NCBI GenBank assembly: GCA_964595035.1
Contig: CAZQNW010000004.1
Coordinates: 1 to 41,542 of the forward strand
Source: JAKASV01 sp964595035
GTDB lineage: Bacteria; Babelota; Babeliae; Babelales; Vermiphilaceae
Length of the DNA stretch: 41,542 nt
Direction: 5' to 3'
Shown: in pieces, positions 7,428 to 16,017 of the stretch
Position numbering within the stretch: position 1 is the first letter of the stretch
Layout: the number at the start of each line of letters is the position of its first letter
The notes under the pieces: model-generated
The model's database searches: none
What the model saw: the letters and a program-made list of their open reading frames with translations, nothing else
Told to the model about the DNA's origin: nothing
Position numbers and translations under genes: made by a program

Positions 7428-10115
7428 ATGAACATAACGCGTAACTTAGTTCTGTTTAGTGCGGTGAGTGTTATAGGTGTATCAATCGGTATCCATGCTG
7501 AAATACTACAGGAACATTCAGAGAACAATAACGGTAAGCGTGTTTCTCAAAAAGAAGCGGTGGGAATATCATCTAACAAAAAAAATTTTTCATTTAAATT
7601 TGTAGATGAAAGCCTTGTTGATGTTATTAATATAGTTGCTGAATTTAAGGGTGTTAATGTTCTGTTGCCAACGATGGCTGATGCTATTTCCTCAAAGGTA
7701 ACCGTTGCGATTGAAGAAAAAATGGACGCGGATGAGGCCTGGCAATTCTTAATACAAATTTTGGATATAGCCGGGTATAGCCTTGTTCCAAAGCCAGGTG
7801 GCTATGGAATTATAAAAACTACACCACAGACTGCTCGAGCATCTTTGCCTATTTACATAGCTGTTCCTTGGGATAAAATTCCCAATACTGAACAGCGGAT
7901 TCGTTGTATTTTTTATTTGAGTAATATTAAAGTTCCATCAGATGCTCAAGATCAATCTAATGAACTTAATACAGTTATCAGTAAACTTTTACCTAACGGT
8001 GAAAGCGGTCCTCAGGATCCAACAAATGCAAGACTTGCCTATGATCCTGTTACCAATGCTATTATCATAGCAGAGCGTGCAAGTGTTGTGCGTTCTATTA
8101 TGCAAATAGTCTCGGCGCTTGATACGACAGGATTTAAAGAAAAAATTGAGATGCTCCCATTATTTAATACGGTGGCTTCTGAGGTTAAACAGATTTTTGA
8201 TGATATTATGAAATCGCCGCAGCGAAGTCCATATGGCCTTGATGCAAGAAAGCCAACTGTTGAGGCTACATATTTTTCTAAATTTGTGCGAATCATTCCC
8301 TATAGTAGGTTGAATATGCTTATCATATTAGGCCGTGAGCAAGCTGTAGATAGAGTTAAGGATTTTATACAAAAATATATCGATATTACTCAAGATACAG
8401 GGCAATCAGTATTTCATACATACTCTTTGCAGTATTTAGATGCAAAAGAATTTGCTCCCATTTTGCAAAATATTGTTAATTCAACATCAACTGGAGGGAC
8501 AGGCCAATCGAGAGCAGAAGGTGGGGCGACTGCTCAAGGTGGAACTGAGCGTGTGTTTGAAGGTGTTTGTATTACTCATGATAGACCTGAAGATACGGGA
8601 GCTGCAGCATCTGGAGACTCAAAAACGGAAGCTGCTTATTACGGTGGTAATAGGTTAATTATCGCTGCGCGTCACGATGATTGGCTTCGCATTAAAAAAT
8701 TGTGCGAGCAACTTGATACACCACAGCCACAAGTGATTATCGAAGTATTGGTAGCAGACCTTACATTGGATGATGCTCGTTTTATTGGTTCCATGTTACG
8801 CAATCCTATTAATGTCCCTTTAATAGGAGATGTGCAGTTCCAGTCGGCACAACTTGCTCGTGGAATTCTTGTTAATGATTTAGATAAAAAACAAGGGCTT
8901 TCTCCTGCTACGGTGGGCCTTGATAATCAGAATAATAATAATGATACCGATCTTCTTAAGGATGCATATAATAGTGAAGGTACGGCTCTTTCCTCGGAGA
9001 CAAAAGAACCGGGTAATCAAAGTATAGTTGCACAAGCTCCTGCTGGTACTACCGCTGTTTCATTAATTGATCCTTGTACAAAAAAAGTATGGAGCTTACT
9101 TGAGGTGAGAAATTATCTTGATTGGCGCAAAGTATTGACTAATCCTCATATTGTTGCAGTTAATAATCAACCAACGACGCTTGTTATTGGTGAAACACGA
9201 CTTGTTGCTGATGCTGCGGTTGGTAATCAGGGTGGTAATGCTACTGTTCCAAGGAAGAAAATTCCAGCTAATTTGGTACTTAAAATTAATCCTCGTATAT
9301 GCCTTTCTCCTGATGGAAATCCTGATAATGATACAGTGCAGCTTGGCCTTGATGTTGCCATTGATGAATTTACTGCATCGGCTTTTACCAGTACTGATGA
9401 AAACCCTCAAGGTGCAAATACTTATAGACGCCATGTAACAACGAGTGCTCATGTGCGCAGTCGTGAAGTTATTCCTCTTGGTGGATTGTTAAGGCGTGAT
9501 GCATCGAAAAGTGTTTCAGAGACACCGCTGTTAGGGAAAATTCCCATTATCGGGTATTTTTTTAAGAATAGAAAAGGAACCGCTGTTGATACCAACTTGA
9601 CGGTATTTATATGTCCTACGGTTATACGTCCGCGATTGCGTCGTGGCGGTGTTGATAGTTATACACGTGATTATGTTAAATTAACCAAAAGGTATGCTCA
9701 GGAAGGTGTATTATTCGATTCATTAAAAGATCCTGTAACACGATGGTTTTTCAATACAGAATCTGATGTGATTGATACGGTTAATGACTTTTTGGCCGAT
9801 GATGAATTTAAACGTGAAAAAGAAGTGCGTATTCTGACAAAGCGGTCAAAGGCTCGCATGGAAGCACGTAAAACACGTTTGGCTAAGGAACAGGAATATA
9901 TCGAAATGCATGGTCAAGAAGATAATACAGATGAATTTGACTATAATGAGCACATGAATGAAGAAAGTACCGGTATAATATTAGATAAACAAGAAGTAAG
10001 GCCGGCACAAGTTGCGGTAATGCGTGACGCATCCTCATTGGATGATAAAGCAGCAAAGCTTAAGTTGTTGGTTGAGCATGAAGAAAATCCACTAAAACAA
10101 AATATAACTGCATAA
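7428..10115 (+). CDS. Secretin (GspD/PilQ-like outer-membrane channel), second copy
   Basis: A second secretin in the same operon. An ATG at 7419 is in frame, but the AGGTGGG at 7412 is correctly spaced only for the ATG at 7428, giving a signal peptide that starts MNITRNLVLF and 895 residues. It has an N0-like domain (FSFKFVDESLVDVINIVAEFKGVNVLL), N1-N3-like repeats with a Gly/Ala-rich insertion (STSTGGTGQSRAEGG), and a secretin core with NPHIVAVNNQPTTLVIGET and EVIPLGGLLRR...TPLLGKIPIIGYFF. A poorly conserved stretch of about 80 residues rich in Asn, Asp and Gln interrupts the core, and the C-terminal tail is charged as in the first copy. The two copies are clearly diverged, so they may form separate channels or be alternative pores. 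The downstream genes are convergent. Confidence 0.9.
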   Translation: MNITRNLVLFSAVSVIGVSIGIHAEILQEHSENNNGKRVSQKEAVGISSNKKNFSFKFVDESLVDVINIVAEFKGVNVLLPTMADAISSKVTVAIEEKMDADEAWQFLIQILDIAGYSLVPKPGGYGIIKTTPQTARASLPIYIAVPWDKIPNTEQRIRCIFYLSNIKVPSDAQDQSNELNTVISKLLPNGESGPQDPTNARLAYDPVTNAIIIAERASVVRSIMQIVSALDTTGFKEKIEMLPLFNTVASEVKQIFDDIMKSPQRSPYGLDARKPTVEATYFSKFVRIIPYSRLNMLIILGREQAVDRVKDFIQKYIDITQDTGQSVFHTYSLQYLDAKEFAPILQNIVNSTSTGGTGQSRAEGGATAQGGTERVFEGVCITHDRPEDTGAAASGDSKTEAAYYGGNRLIIAARHDDWLRIKKLCEQLDTPQPQVIIEVLVADLTLDDARFIGSMLRNPINVPLIGDVQFQSAQLARGILVNDLDKKQGLSPATVGLDNQNNNNDTDLLKDAYNSEGTALSSETKEPGNQSIVAQAPAGTTAVSLIDPCTKKVWSLLEVRNYLDWRKVLTNPHIVAVNNQPTTLVIGETRLVADAAVGNQGGNATVPRKKIPANLVLKINPRICLSPDGNPDNDTVQLGLDVAIDEFTASAFTSTDENPQGANTYRRHVTTSAHVRSREVIPLGGLLRRDASKSVSETPLLGKIPIIGYFFKNRKGTAVDTNLTVFICPTVIRPRLRRGGVDSYTRDYVKLTKRYAQEGVLFDSLKDPVTRWFFNTESDVIDTVNDFLADDEFKREKEVRILTKRSKARMEARKTRLAKEQEYIEMHGQEDNTDEFDYNEHMNEESTGIILDKQEVRPAQVAVMRDASSLDDKAAKLKLLVEHEENPLKQNITA

Positions 10116-10181
10116 ATAACGCTCACTCGATAAGTATTACTATTTCCGTTCGTCCCGAGTAAGGCATGCTTCATGTTTCAT

Positions 10182-11447
10182 CTATTTGTACCTTTCCATA
10201 AGTGAACTTGTCAGTATATCTTCTATGCGCAGTACCTGATTATATTTTGCTATCCGTTCACCTTGTGTAAAGCCGCCGGCCTTTAATTGTCCCGCGTTGG
10301 AACCTATCGCAAGATCAACGATGAATGTATCTTCTGTTTCTCCTGAACGGTGTGATATAATAGTATTCATGCCATGATTTTTGCATAGTAAAATGGCTTG
10401 AAGACTTTCTGAAACGGTTCCTATTTGGTTAGGTTTAATTATTGCTGCGTTTGCAAGTTGATTTTCTATACCCATGGCGATACGTGCCGGGTTACTTGCA
10501 AAGATGTCATCGCCAACTATTTGTAATGTATCACCTAATTGTTTTTGTATTGCGATCCATCCATCAATATCATTTTCCGCTATACCATCTTCTATTGAGT
10601 AAATAGGATATGCTTGCGTGAGTTGAGCGTAACGCTCGATAAGTTCTTGACTGCTTATGTGTGTGTTATTGCTCCAAGTGTATAGCTGAGTTTCTGCGCA
10701 GTAAAGGTGTGATGCGGCAACATCCAATGCGAGTGTAAATTGATCTTTAGGTTTGTATCCTGCTTGTTGTATAGCTTCCATAAGAAGATCAAAGGCTTCT
10801 TGTTCATGAGAGATGTCCAAGGCATAACCACCTTCATATCCTCTACAAGGCTTGTGCCCATGGCGTTGAATAAGCTCTTTGAGTTTTTGATTGATTTCGC
10901 ATACAGCTTGGCATGCAACGCGACAGCTTGAAAATCCTGTTGGGACCAACATTATTTCTTGAATAATCATATTGCTTTGAGCATGTAATCCACCATTAAT
11001 AACATTAAACATTGTATAAGGAATGATTACTGAATCAAAATTACAGAGTCTTGCTATGAATTCATAGGGTTGCATATCTAATGAAACGGCTTGTGCTTTT
11101 GCAAGAGCAATACTTGCAGCAAGTATGGTGTTTGCTCCTAAGTTAGATTTATCTTCTGTGCCATCCATTGCAATCATACGTAGATCCATATCGATTAGAT
11201 TGGGTTCTTTGTTTATGAATTCAGGAGCTATTATTGTTTCGAGTTTTTCAATAGCTTTAGTAACACCAAGGCCCATAACGCGTGTACCTCCGTCATACAG
11301 AGGTTTAGCTTCATGTGAACTGCAGGATGTACCTGAAGGAACTTGCGCATGAATGGTGACTTTATGGTCAAGAACGAGTTCGCACTCAAGTGTCGGGAGC
11401 CCTCGAGAATCATAAATTTCGCGGCCAATTATTTTTGTGATTAACAT
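10182..11447 (-). CDS. eno: Enolase (phosphopyruvate hydratase)
   Basis: Converts 2-phosphoglycerate to phosphoenolpyruvate in cytoplasmic glycolysis; 421 aa, normal length. Enolase landmarks are all visible: REIYDSRGLPTLECE near the N-terminus, INGGLHAQSN with IIQE, SIEDGI, the metal aspartates in LALDVAASH and IVGDDIF, the catalytic lysine in IIKPNQIGT, SHRSGETEDT and a C-terminal GERIAKYNQVLRIED. Two normally conserved segments deviate: the flexible loop SGASTG reads SGTSCSS, and GDEGGFAP reads GYEGGYAL, though the metal-binding Ser and catalytic Glu positions are kept. AAGGA precedes the ATG. It is last in a minus-strand operon after two DJ-1-like genes, with a 12-nt gap. Confidence 0.95.
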   Translation of the reverse strand: MLITKIIGREIYDSRGLPTLECELVLDHKVTIHAQVPSGTSCSSHEAKPLYDGGTRVMGLGVTKAIEKLETIIAPEFINKEPNLIDMDLRMIAMDGTEDKSNLGANTILAASIALAKAQAVSLDMQPYEFIARLCNFDSVIIPYTMFNVINGGLHAQSNMIIQEIMLVPTGFSSCRVACQAVCEINQKLKELIQRHGHKPCRGYEGGYALDISHEQEAFDLLMEAIQQAGYKPKDQFTLALDVAASHLYCAETQLYTWSNNTHISSQELIERYAQLTQAYPIYSIEDGIAENDIDGWIAIQKQLGDTLQIVGDDIFASNPARIAMGIENQLANAAIIKPNQIGTVSESLQAILLCKNHGMNTIISHRSGETEDTFIVDLAIGSNAGQLKAGGFTQGERIAKYNQVLRIEDILTSSLMERYK

Positions 11448-11459
11448 TGAAAATCCTTT

Positions 11460-12071
11460 TTATTTTTTATGACCTAATAGACCTACTATTGCTTTTCCGA
11501 ATGCAGTAGCGGAAGAGGGTCCGTCAGCGGTAATAATAGTGTTATCGACAACTACCGGTTTTTTATCGTAATATACTTCATATTTTTTAAAAATAGTTTC
11601 AAGCTGCTTATCATCATTCCAACCGGTAGCATGTTTATGAGTCAATAGTCCGGCCTTGGCCAAAATTCTTGGAGAATAGCAAATCGCTCCGATAACTTTT
11701 CCTGCTTTATATGCTTCGTTCATAATTTTGTACACAAGCTCTGTATCCAGTTGCGTATGTGCTCCCGGTCCTCCAATGAGGAATATTCCATCAAATTTTA
11801 GGGGTTTAAATTTATTGAGAGCTTTATCAACGAGCGTGCGGGAATTATCAAGTGCCCTGGCATATCCACTTTGTGTACTTATTGTTTTTACAGAAAAACC
11901 GGCTTGTTCTAACACGCGCTTTGTTTCAGCATATTCTCCGGGGTGGTAATCTCTGTATGCAATAATAAGTGCAATATTTTTCTTATGATTTTTTAATGCT
12001 ATAGAAAAATCTTGTGATGAACATACTGTTAAAGGGATAAGCAAACAGGCGAGACTTATTTTAATATTCAT
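11460..12071 (-). CDS. Exported DJ-1/PfpI-family protein
   Basis: DJ-1/PfpI superfamily member of 203 aa with an N-terminal signal peptide (about residues 1-19), so probably periplasmic. LTVC near the cleavage site resembles a lipobox only weakly. The family's nucleophile elbow is present as GAICYSPRIL with Cys131. The partner Glu sits in PGEYAETKRVLEQAGF (Glu46), and the Gly-rich FLIGGPGAH loop is intact. Members include glyoxalases/deglycases, chaperones and peptidases, so the reaction cannot be assigned. Its closest relative here is the upstream neighbour, which lacks the signal peptide. It lies 14 nt after that gene and 12 nt before enolase. Confidence 0.85.
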   Translation of the reverse strand: MNIKISLACLLIPLTVCSSQDFSIALKNHKKNIALIIAYRDYHPGEYAETKRVLEQAGFSVKTISTQSGYARALDNSRTLVDKALNKFKPLKFDGIFLIGGPGAHTQLDTELVYKIMNEAYKAGKVIGAICYSPRILAKAGLLTHKHATGWNDDKQLETIFKKYEVYYDKKPVVVDNTIITADGPSSATAFGKAIVGLLGHKK

Positions 12072-12085
12072 GTGATCTCCTTTTT

Positions 12086-12607
12086 TTAAAGAGAGAGCCG
12101 TTCGACAATTTTTGTACCGAATTCGTGTGCAGCCATTGGACCGGAAGCTGTTATAATTAAACCATCAATAACAACGTTGCGAGGTTCATAAATGGCGTTG
12201 TAACTGCGTGCTATTTTTGCAAGTTCGCCGTCGCCGTCCCATCCTGTTATGCGTTTGCCTTTTAGTAGTCCCGCATGAGCAAGTATGCGTGGAGCAATAC
12301 ATATAGCTGCAATTATTTTTTTCAGTTGATATGCGGTCTTTAATAAAGAATGAACAATTTCGTTATCAAGATGATCGAGTGCCCCTTGTCCACCGATTAA
12401 TACGATAGCAGCATAATGGTCAATAATTATATTATTAATGGTTATATCAACTCGAGTAGTTGTTTTGTCAGTAGCAAGCGCAGTTCCGGCTTTATCGCTA
12501 GCTACAGTAACCATAAAACCTGCTTGCTCTAAGATTTTTTTTGTTGTCGTATATTCTATTGGTTGGTACCCATCACTTGCAATAATCATCACGATCGATG
12601 CGTTCAT
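12086..12607 (-). CDS. Cytoplasmic DJ-1/PfpI-family protein
   Basis: DJ-1/PfpI superfamily protein of 173 aa, the usual single-domain length, with no signal peptide. Conserved parts are the Glu in GYQPIEYTTTKKILEQAGF (Glu18), the VLIGGQGALDHL loop and the nucleophile elbow AAICIAPRIL (Cys103). It is first in the minus-strand operon, preceded by AGAGGG. It is a clear tandem paralogue of the exported copy downstream, so the pair may act on the same kind of damage or substrate in two compartments. Substrate unknown. Confidence 0.88.
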   Translation of the reverse strand: MNASIVMIIASDGYQPIEYTTTKKILEQAGFMVTVASDKAGTALATDKTTTRVDITINNIIIDHYAAIVLIGGQGALDHLDNEIVHSLLKTAYQLKKIIAAICIAPRILAHAGLLKGKRITGWDGDGELAKIARSYNAIYEPRNVVIDGLIITASGPMAAHEFGTKIVERLSL

Positions 12608-12683
12608 GAATCCCTCTTTTTTACAGAATGTATGTTAGTTACATCATTGATGATAATAATACTTTTTATGCGATTTTTAAATA

Positions 12684-12695
12684 AAGTGTATAGGT
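12684..12695 (+). repeat. 12-bp direct repeat, copy 1 (possible operator)
   Basis: AAGTGTATAGGT occurs exactly here and again at 12779-12790, 95 bp away, in the intergenic region between the divergent DJ-1 operon and the foldase gene. Both copies are followed about 10 nt later by a CTAAC. This copy covers the -35 position of the TATAAT at 12709, as an operator might. Confidence 0.4.
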
Positions 12696-12708
12696 AAAGT
12701 AAGCTAAC

Positions 12709-12714
12709 TATAAT
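12709..12714 (+). promoter_or_regulatory. Consensus -10 element of the foldase gene
   Basis: A perfect TATAAT lies 108 nt upstream of the lipoprotein foldase start. The expected -35 position has no good match and is occupied by the 12-bp repeat, suggesting activator dependence or control by that repeat. A second weaker -10 (TATGAT) lies at 12757-12762. Confidence 0.4.
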
Positions 12715-12778
12715 ACGACAGTCTTTGCCTATGTGGACTTTCACGATTAATTATTTTATGATATGGTTACTTGTTGTT

Positions 12779-12790
12779 AAGTGTATAGGT
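12779..12790 (+). repeat. 12-bp direct repeat, copy 2
   Basis: Second exact copy of AAGTGTATAGGT, in the leader 31 nt before the foldase start codon. See copy 1. Confidence 0.4.
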
Positions 12791-12821
12791 GTAACGTCTA
12801 ACAAAAAAGAGGGTTTCTTAT

Positions 12822-13829
12822 ATGTACATACATAATGCCCCTAATAAGGCCATGCAAGTAACTGCTTTAGCCTTGGTTCTATTGTTATCAGGTTGTGATT
12901 GGTTTAGTAAAAAGGGAACTGCAGGAGAACCTGAAAAAGTTGGTGCTAAAGAAGTTGTTTCAGGAGATGTCGTCATTGCAACCATGGGTGGTAAGCCGGT
13001 TTTAACATTGAAAGAATTCGAAGAGCGCTTTGAGCAATTGCTAGCTGGTCAGCCTCAATTGAGAGCAATGATGCAATATATGCCGGACCTTAAGCTTGAT
13101 GTAGCGAAAAGTCTTGTAAGTCAGTCTGTTATTGATAAGTACATTGCAGACGGTGGAGTTGATAAATCTGAAGAGTATAAGAATGATTTAGAACAAGCAC
13201 GTAGTCAAGCTCAAAAGATTGTTAATGTTAAACATTTCAGAAAAGCTTGTGAAAAAACAGTAACGGCTGATGAAGTAAAGAAGTATTATGATGAACATAA
13301 AGATGAACATCCTGAATTACTTCTTTCCCGTGGAGGCGTTCCTGCTGTAGGTGTATCTTTTGATAAAGAAGCTGACGCAAAAGCTTTCCAAGCAAAAGTA
13401 GCCGGCAAAAATGCGGAAGAATTCAAAAAAGTAGCAGAAGCAGAAAAGCTCGGATCAAAGGTACGTAACTTTGGTTTTGTTAATGCACAAAGCCTTGGCA
13501 TGGATGCAGCATTGCGTGATAAGATTGTAGCATTTAAGAAGGCTGCAACAGATCTTATCAAGATAAATGATAAGACGTTCTGGGTTGTCAATGTCGGTGC
13601 TAAAGAAGAAACAAAATATCGTCCATTTGACGAAGTAAAAGCCAGCCTTGAGAAGTTCCTTGCCAATCGTAAGATGGAAGAAACAATGGAACAAAAATTA
13701 GAAGAACTCAAGAGTAAATATGATGTCAAGATTATGGAAGATATCTTGAAGCCTGCAGCGGAAAAACAAGCTGACGGAGCAAAAGATGAGACAATTGGAC
13801 AGCAAGCGCCTGCTACTAAGCCTGCATAA
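12822..13829 (+). CDS. Lipoprotein peptidyl-prolyl isomerase/foldase (PrsA/SurA-like)
   Basis: A periplasm-facing lipoprotein foldase of 335 aa. The signal ends in a textbook lipobox LLSGC with acylated Cys25. Met11 (12852) is also a possible start, but AGAGGG favours the first ATG. The N-terminal half is SurA/PrsA-like helical chaperone sequence, from GGKPVLTLKEFEERFEQLLA to the EVKKYYDEHKDEHPE hinge that normally enters the parvulin domain. The parvulin domain (about 160-260) keeps its secondary-structure pattern, but the usual LSG..GGDLGW signature is replaced by KLGSKVRNFGFV, so isomerase activity is doubtful. The C-terminus is Lys/Glu-rich. A strong terminator follows, then a paralogous foldase. 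Confidence 0.82.
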   Translation: MYIHNAPNKAMQVTALALVLLLSGCDWFSKKGTAGEPEKVGAKEVVSGDVVIATMGGKPVLTLKEFEERFEQLLAGQPQLRAMMQYMPDLKLDVAKSLVSQSVIDKYIADGGVDKSEEYKNDLEQARSQAQKIVNVKHFRKACEKTVTADEVKKYYDEHKDEHPELLLSRGGVPAVGVSFDKEADAKAFQAKVAGKNAEEFKKVAEAEKLGSKVRNFGFVNAQSLGMDAALRDKIVAFKKAATDLIKINDKTFWVVNVGAKEETKYRPFDEVKASLEKFLANRKMEETMEQKLEELKSKYDVKIMEDILKPAAEKQADGAKDETIGQQAPATKPA

Positions 13830-13868
13830 ATAATCTCGCATTATTAATCAAATAGTGGTATATAAGAA

Positions 13869-13892
13869 GGGGAACATTGTGTTCCCCTTTTT
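13869..13892 (+). terminator. Strong intrinsic terminator
   Basis: GGGGAAC (13869-13875), loop ATTGT, GTTCCCC (13881-13887), then TTTTT. A perfect 7-bp GC-rich stem with a U-tract, 40 nt after the lipoprotein foldase stop and 26 nt before the next start codon. Confidence 0.92.
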
Positions 13893-13918
13893 CATTTGTG
13901 CAATACGAGAGGGTTCTT

Positions 13919-14839
13919 ATGAAGATACATGATAAGCATATTAAAGTTCTTTTGATACTATGGTCTGTTGGAGTAAGTTGTTCACCTTGTATGGTTGCGG
14001 AACCTGTTCAAAATAGTATACAGGTGACTCAAGAAGATGAGCAATTATTTGTAATTGATTCTATTAAGGCTGTTATATACGGACAACAGCGTACAGATAT
14101 TATTACATTATCAGATGAGATGCGTCCTTCTCTTGATGGAAGTAAACAATCTTTAGATGATCTTGTTTTGGCTAAATTGATATGTCAGGATGCAGCTCGG
14201 TTTAAAATTGAGCCTGATGATGAAGCTGTTAATAAACATTTAGAGGCTGTACAGCGCGAAAATAATTTATCATTAGATGACCTAAAATCGATATTTAAAC
14301 AGGCCGGGTATACCTACGAAGAAGGGAGAGCGCAATTTAAAAGTATTACAGCAGTAGGAACTATGGTGGATTTTCGTATTCGCTCAAGACTTATTGTTCC
14401 GGAACGAGAGATTCAGGCTTATTATTCGAAGCACCCTGAAATTGAAGAAACATCGTACCAGATTGAAATAGCTCAAGTATCATGTCCATCTGGTATGGAT
14501 CATGATACGTTTATGGATAAGATACGTGATTTGGTTCGTACAGGAAACAGCTCTCTTGATGTGTCATGGGCCGGTCCTTTTTGGATAAAAAAAAGTGATG
14601 TAGCTCAGGATAAAAATTTCTTAATTACTATGGATGTTGGAACTATTGCTTTAGGTTCACAATCTGCGGCTGGTGTCGAATTGTTTCGACTCAAAAATAA
14701 AAAAGAAGAACATTTAAGAACACTTGAAGAGCGTTATAATGAAATCGCGGAGATTCTTAAGCGGCCAAAATACAATGAGTTGTTTGATGGCTACAAAAAA
14801 GAACTCCTTACTAATGCGGCAATTGTATATTTTAAATAG
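13919..14839 (+). CDS. Periplasmic SurA-like chaperone/peptidyl-prolyl isomerase
   Basis: An exported SurA-type chaperone. The frame is open from 13877, but that ATG lies inside the terminator stem-loop. The ATG at 13919 has GAGAGGG at proper spacing and starts a signal peptide (KVLLILWSVGVSCSPCMVA), giving 306 aa. The N-terminal domain is typical: AVIYGQQRTDIITLSDEM, a LVLAKLICQDAARFKIEPDDEAV stretch and ERENNLSLDDLKSIFKQAGY-like helices. The hinge IVPEREIQAYYSKHPE then leads into a parvulin-like domain (IEIAQVSCP...AGPFWIKKSDVA) without a clear active-site signature. In family terms it escorts outer-membrane proteins. It is a paralogue of the lipoprotein upstream, and no separate promoter is obvious in the short gap. 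Confidence 0.83.
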   Translation: MKIHDKHIKVLLILWSVGVSCSPCMVAEPVQNSIQVTQEDEQLFVIDSIKAVIYGQQRTDIITLSDEMRPSLDGSKQSLDDLVLAKLICQDAARFKIEPDDEAVNKHLEAVQRENNLSLDDLKSIFKQAGYTYEEGRAQFKSITAVGTMVDFRIRSRLIVPEREIQAYYSKHPEIEETSYQIEIAQVSCPSGMDHDTFMDKIRDLVRTGNSSLDVSWAGPFWIKKSDVAQDKNFLITMDVGTIALGSQSAAGVELFRLKNKKEEHLRTLEERYNEIAEILKRPKYNELFDGYKKELLTNAAIVYFK

Positions 14840-14925
14840 TGAGCTATTGAATTTTTGCTAGCGTACTTATTACACTGCACCTAGTAATAAAAAAAGATCT
14901 AAGAAGTGAAGGAAGGAGAGATTCT

Positions 14926-15990
14926 ATGAGGCTTACAATTTTTTATTATATATGTGTTCTGTGTTTACTGTTTGTACAATGTCCCATAACTTGTTGGGCA
15001 CAGCAGGGGACTGTTCCATTTGATTATGATGATTATGAGAGTGTGACGAATATTGTCACAACGTTAGCTTCGACTAATACTGATATTGCATATTTATTTT
15101 CATTAGGTAATACATACCAAGGACGCCAGCAATGGATTGTTCGTTTGACTTCGGATGTTGATCATGAAATTCCCAATAATAAGCCTGCGGTTCTTTTTAC
15201 ATGTGCTATACACGGAAGAGAACGTATTCCTCTTCAGGTAGGACTTTCTTTTTTAAATTATTTATGTGAACACAAATCTGATGTCTCTATTAAGGAATTA
15301 CTTGATGCTCTTGATATCTATATTGTTCCCATGACAAATCCTGATGGAACCATGTATAATGGGTGTTGTCAATCGGTCAATTGTTGGAGGAAAAATACTA
15401 AGTTGAATCATGGTAGGGCCTTTGAAAGTATAGTTCCCGCAAATGGTGCAGGCGTAGATCCTAATAGAAATTGGGACTATGAATGGGATTTTATAGGTAG
15501 TGGTAAAATATTTCAGGTTAATACATATCGTGGTGAACAGCCTTTATCGGCTCAAGAAGCACGAGCAATTCGTAATTTTATCAAATCACATCCTGAATTA
15601 GTTATGTATGTTGATTGGCATTCTGCTGTTGGCGCGGTTTTATACAGCTGGAACGGTACGTTTGATAGTATAAATAACGCGGTTCATCGAAATGTATTGA
15701 TGGCCTTGGCACAAGATGTTGCGCAGATTACGGGTTATGTTGCTCACGAAGGGAATCAACTGTACTTGTCTTCCGCTGATACAGGAGATTCTAACGAGGC
15801 AATAGCGGGACTTGTTACTCTTACCATTGAAACAGAGTGGGATGTCGATGGCTTGCAACCTGTATTTACCTGTGAAATGTTTACTCCTCCATATCCAACA
15901 AGTCAAACTTTGCTTGATATTTATAATAATGTTCAGGCTGGTATTCACATTTTGCAAGTAGTTAAAAAAGGTATTTACACAAGTTACTAG
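14926..15990 (+). CDS. Secreted M14 zinc carboxypeptidase
   Basis: A metallo-carboxypeptidase that removes C-terminal residues from peptides. A signal peptide (1 to about 25, ending CWAQ) marks it as exported. M14 catalytic features are intact: the zinc ligands H96 and E99 in AIHGRER, the third ligand H232 in YVDWHSA, the substrate-carboxylate Arg region DPNRNWDYEWD (R181) and the catalytic Glu302 in TLTIETEWD. At 354 aa it is a bare catalytic domain without a long propeptide. AGGAAGGAG gives a strong ribosome site. It starts a run of four secreted-protein genes on this strand, separated by 27-, 35- and 1-nt gaps. Likely role is processing of cell-wall or host peptides; specificity cannot be read from sequence. 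Confidence 0.93.
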   Translation: MRLTIFYYICVLCLLFVQCPITCWAQQGTVPFDYDDYESVTNIVTTLASTNTDIAYLFSLGNTYQGRQQWIVRLTSDVDHEIPNNKPAVLFTCAIHGRERIPLQVGLSFLNYLCEHKSDVSIKELLDALDIYIVPMTNPDGTMYNGCCQSVNCWRKNTKLNHGRAFESIVPANGAGVDPNRNWDYEWDFIGSGKIFQVNTYRGEQPLSAQEARAIRNFIKSHPELVMYVDWHSAVGAVLYSWNGTFDSINNAVHRNVLMALAQDVAQITGYVAHEGNQLYLSSADTGDSNEAIAGLVTLTIETEWDVDGLQPVFTCEMFTPPYPTSQTLLDIYNNVQAGIHILQVVKKGIYTSY

Positions 15991-16017
15991 AATTTTTCTG
16001 ATACTATTGGAGATTGT

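Noticed and set aside
12060..12085. Frameshift joining the two DJ-1-like genes into one fusion
   Set aside because: Each gene has its own start, ribosome site and complete domain, and they are separated by a 14-nt gap.
13877..13918. Upstream start for the SurA-like gene
   Set aside because: That ATG lies within the terminator stem-loop, has no ribosome site and would bury the signal peptide behind 14 residues.
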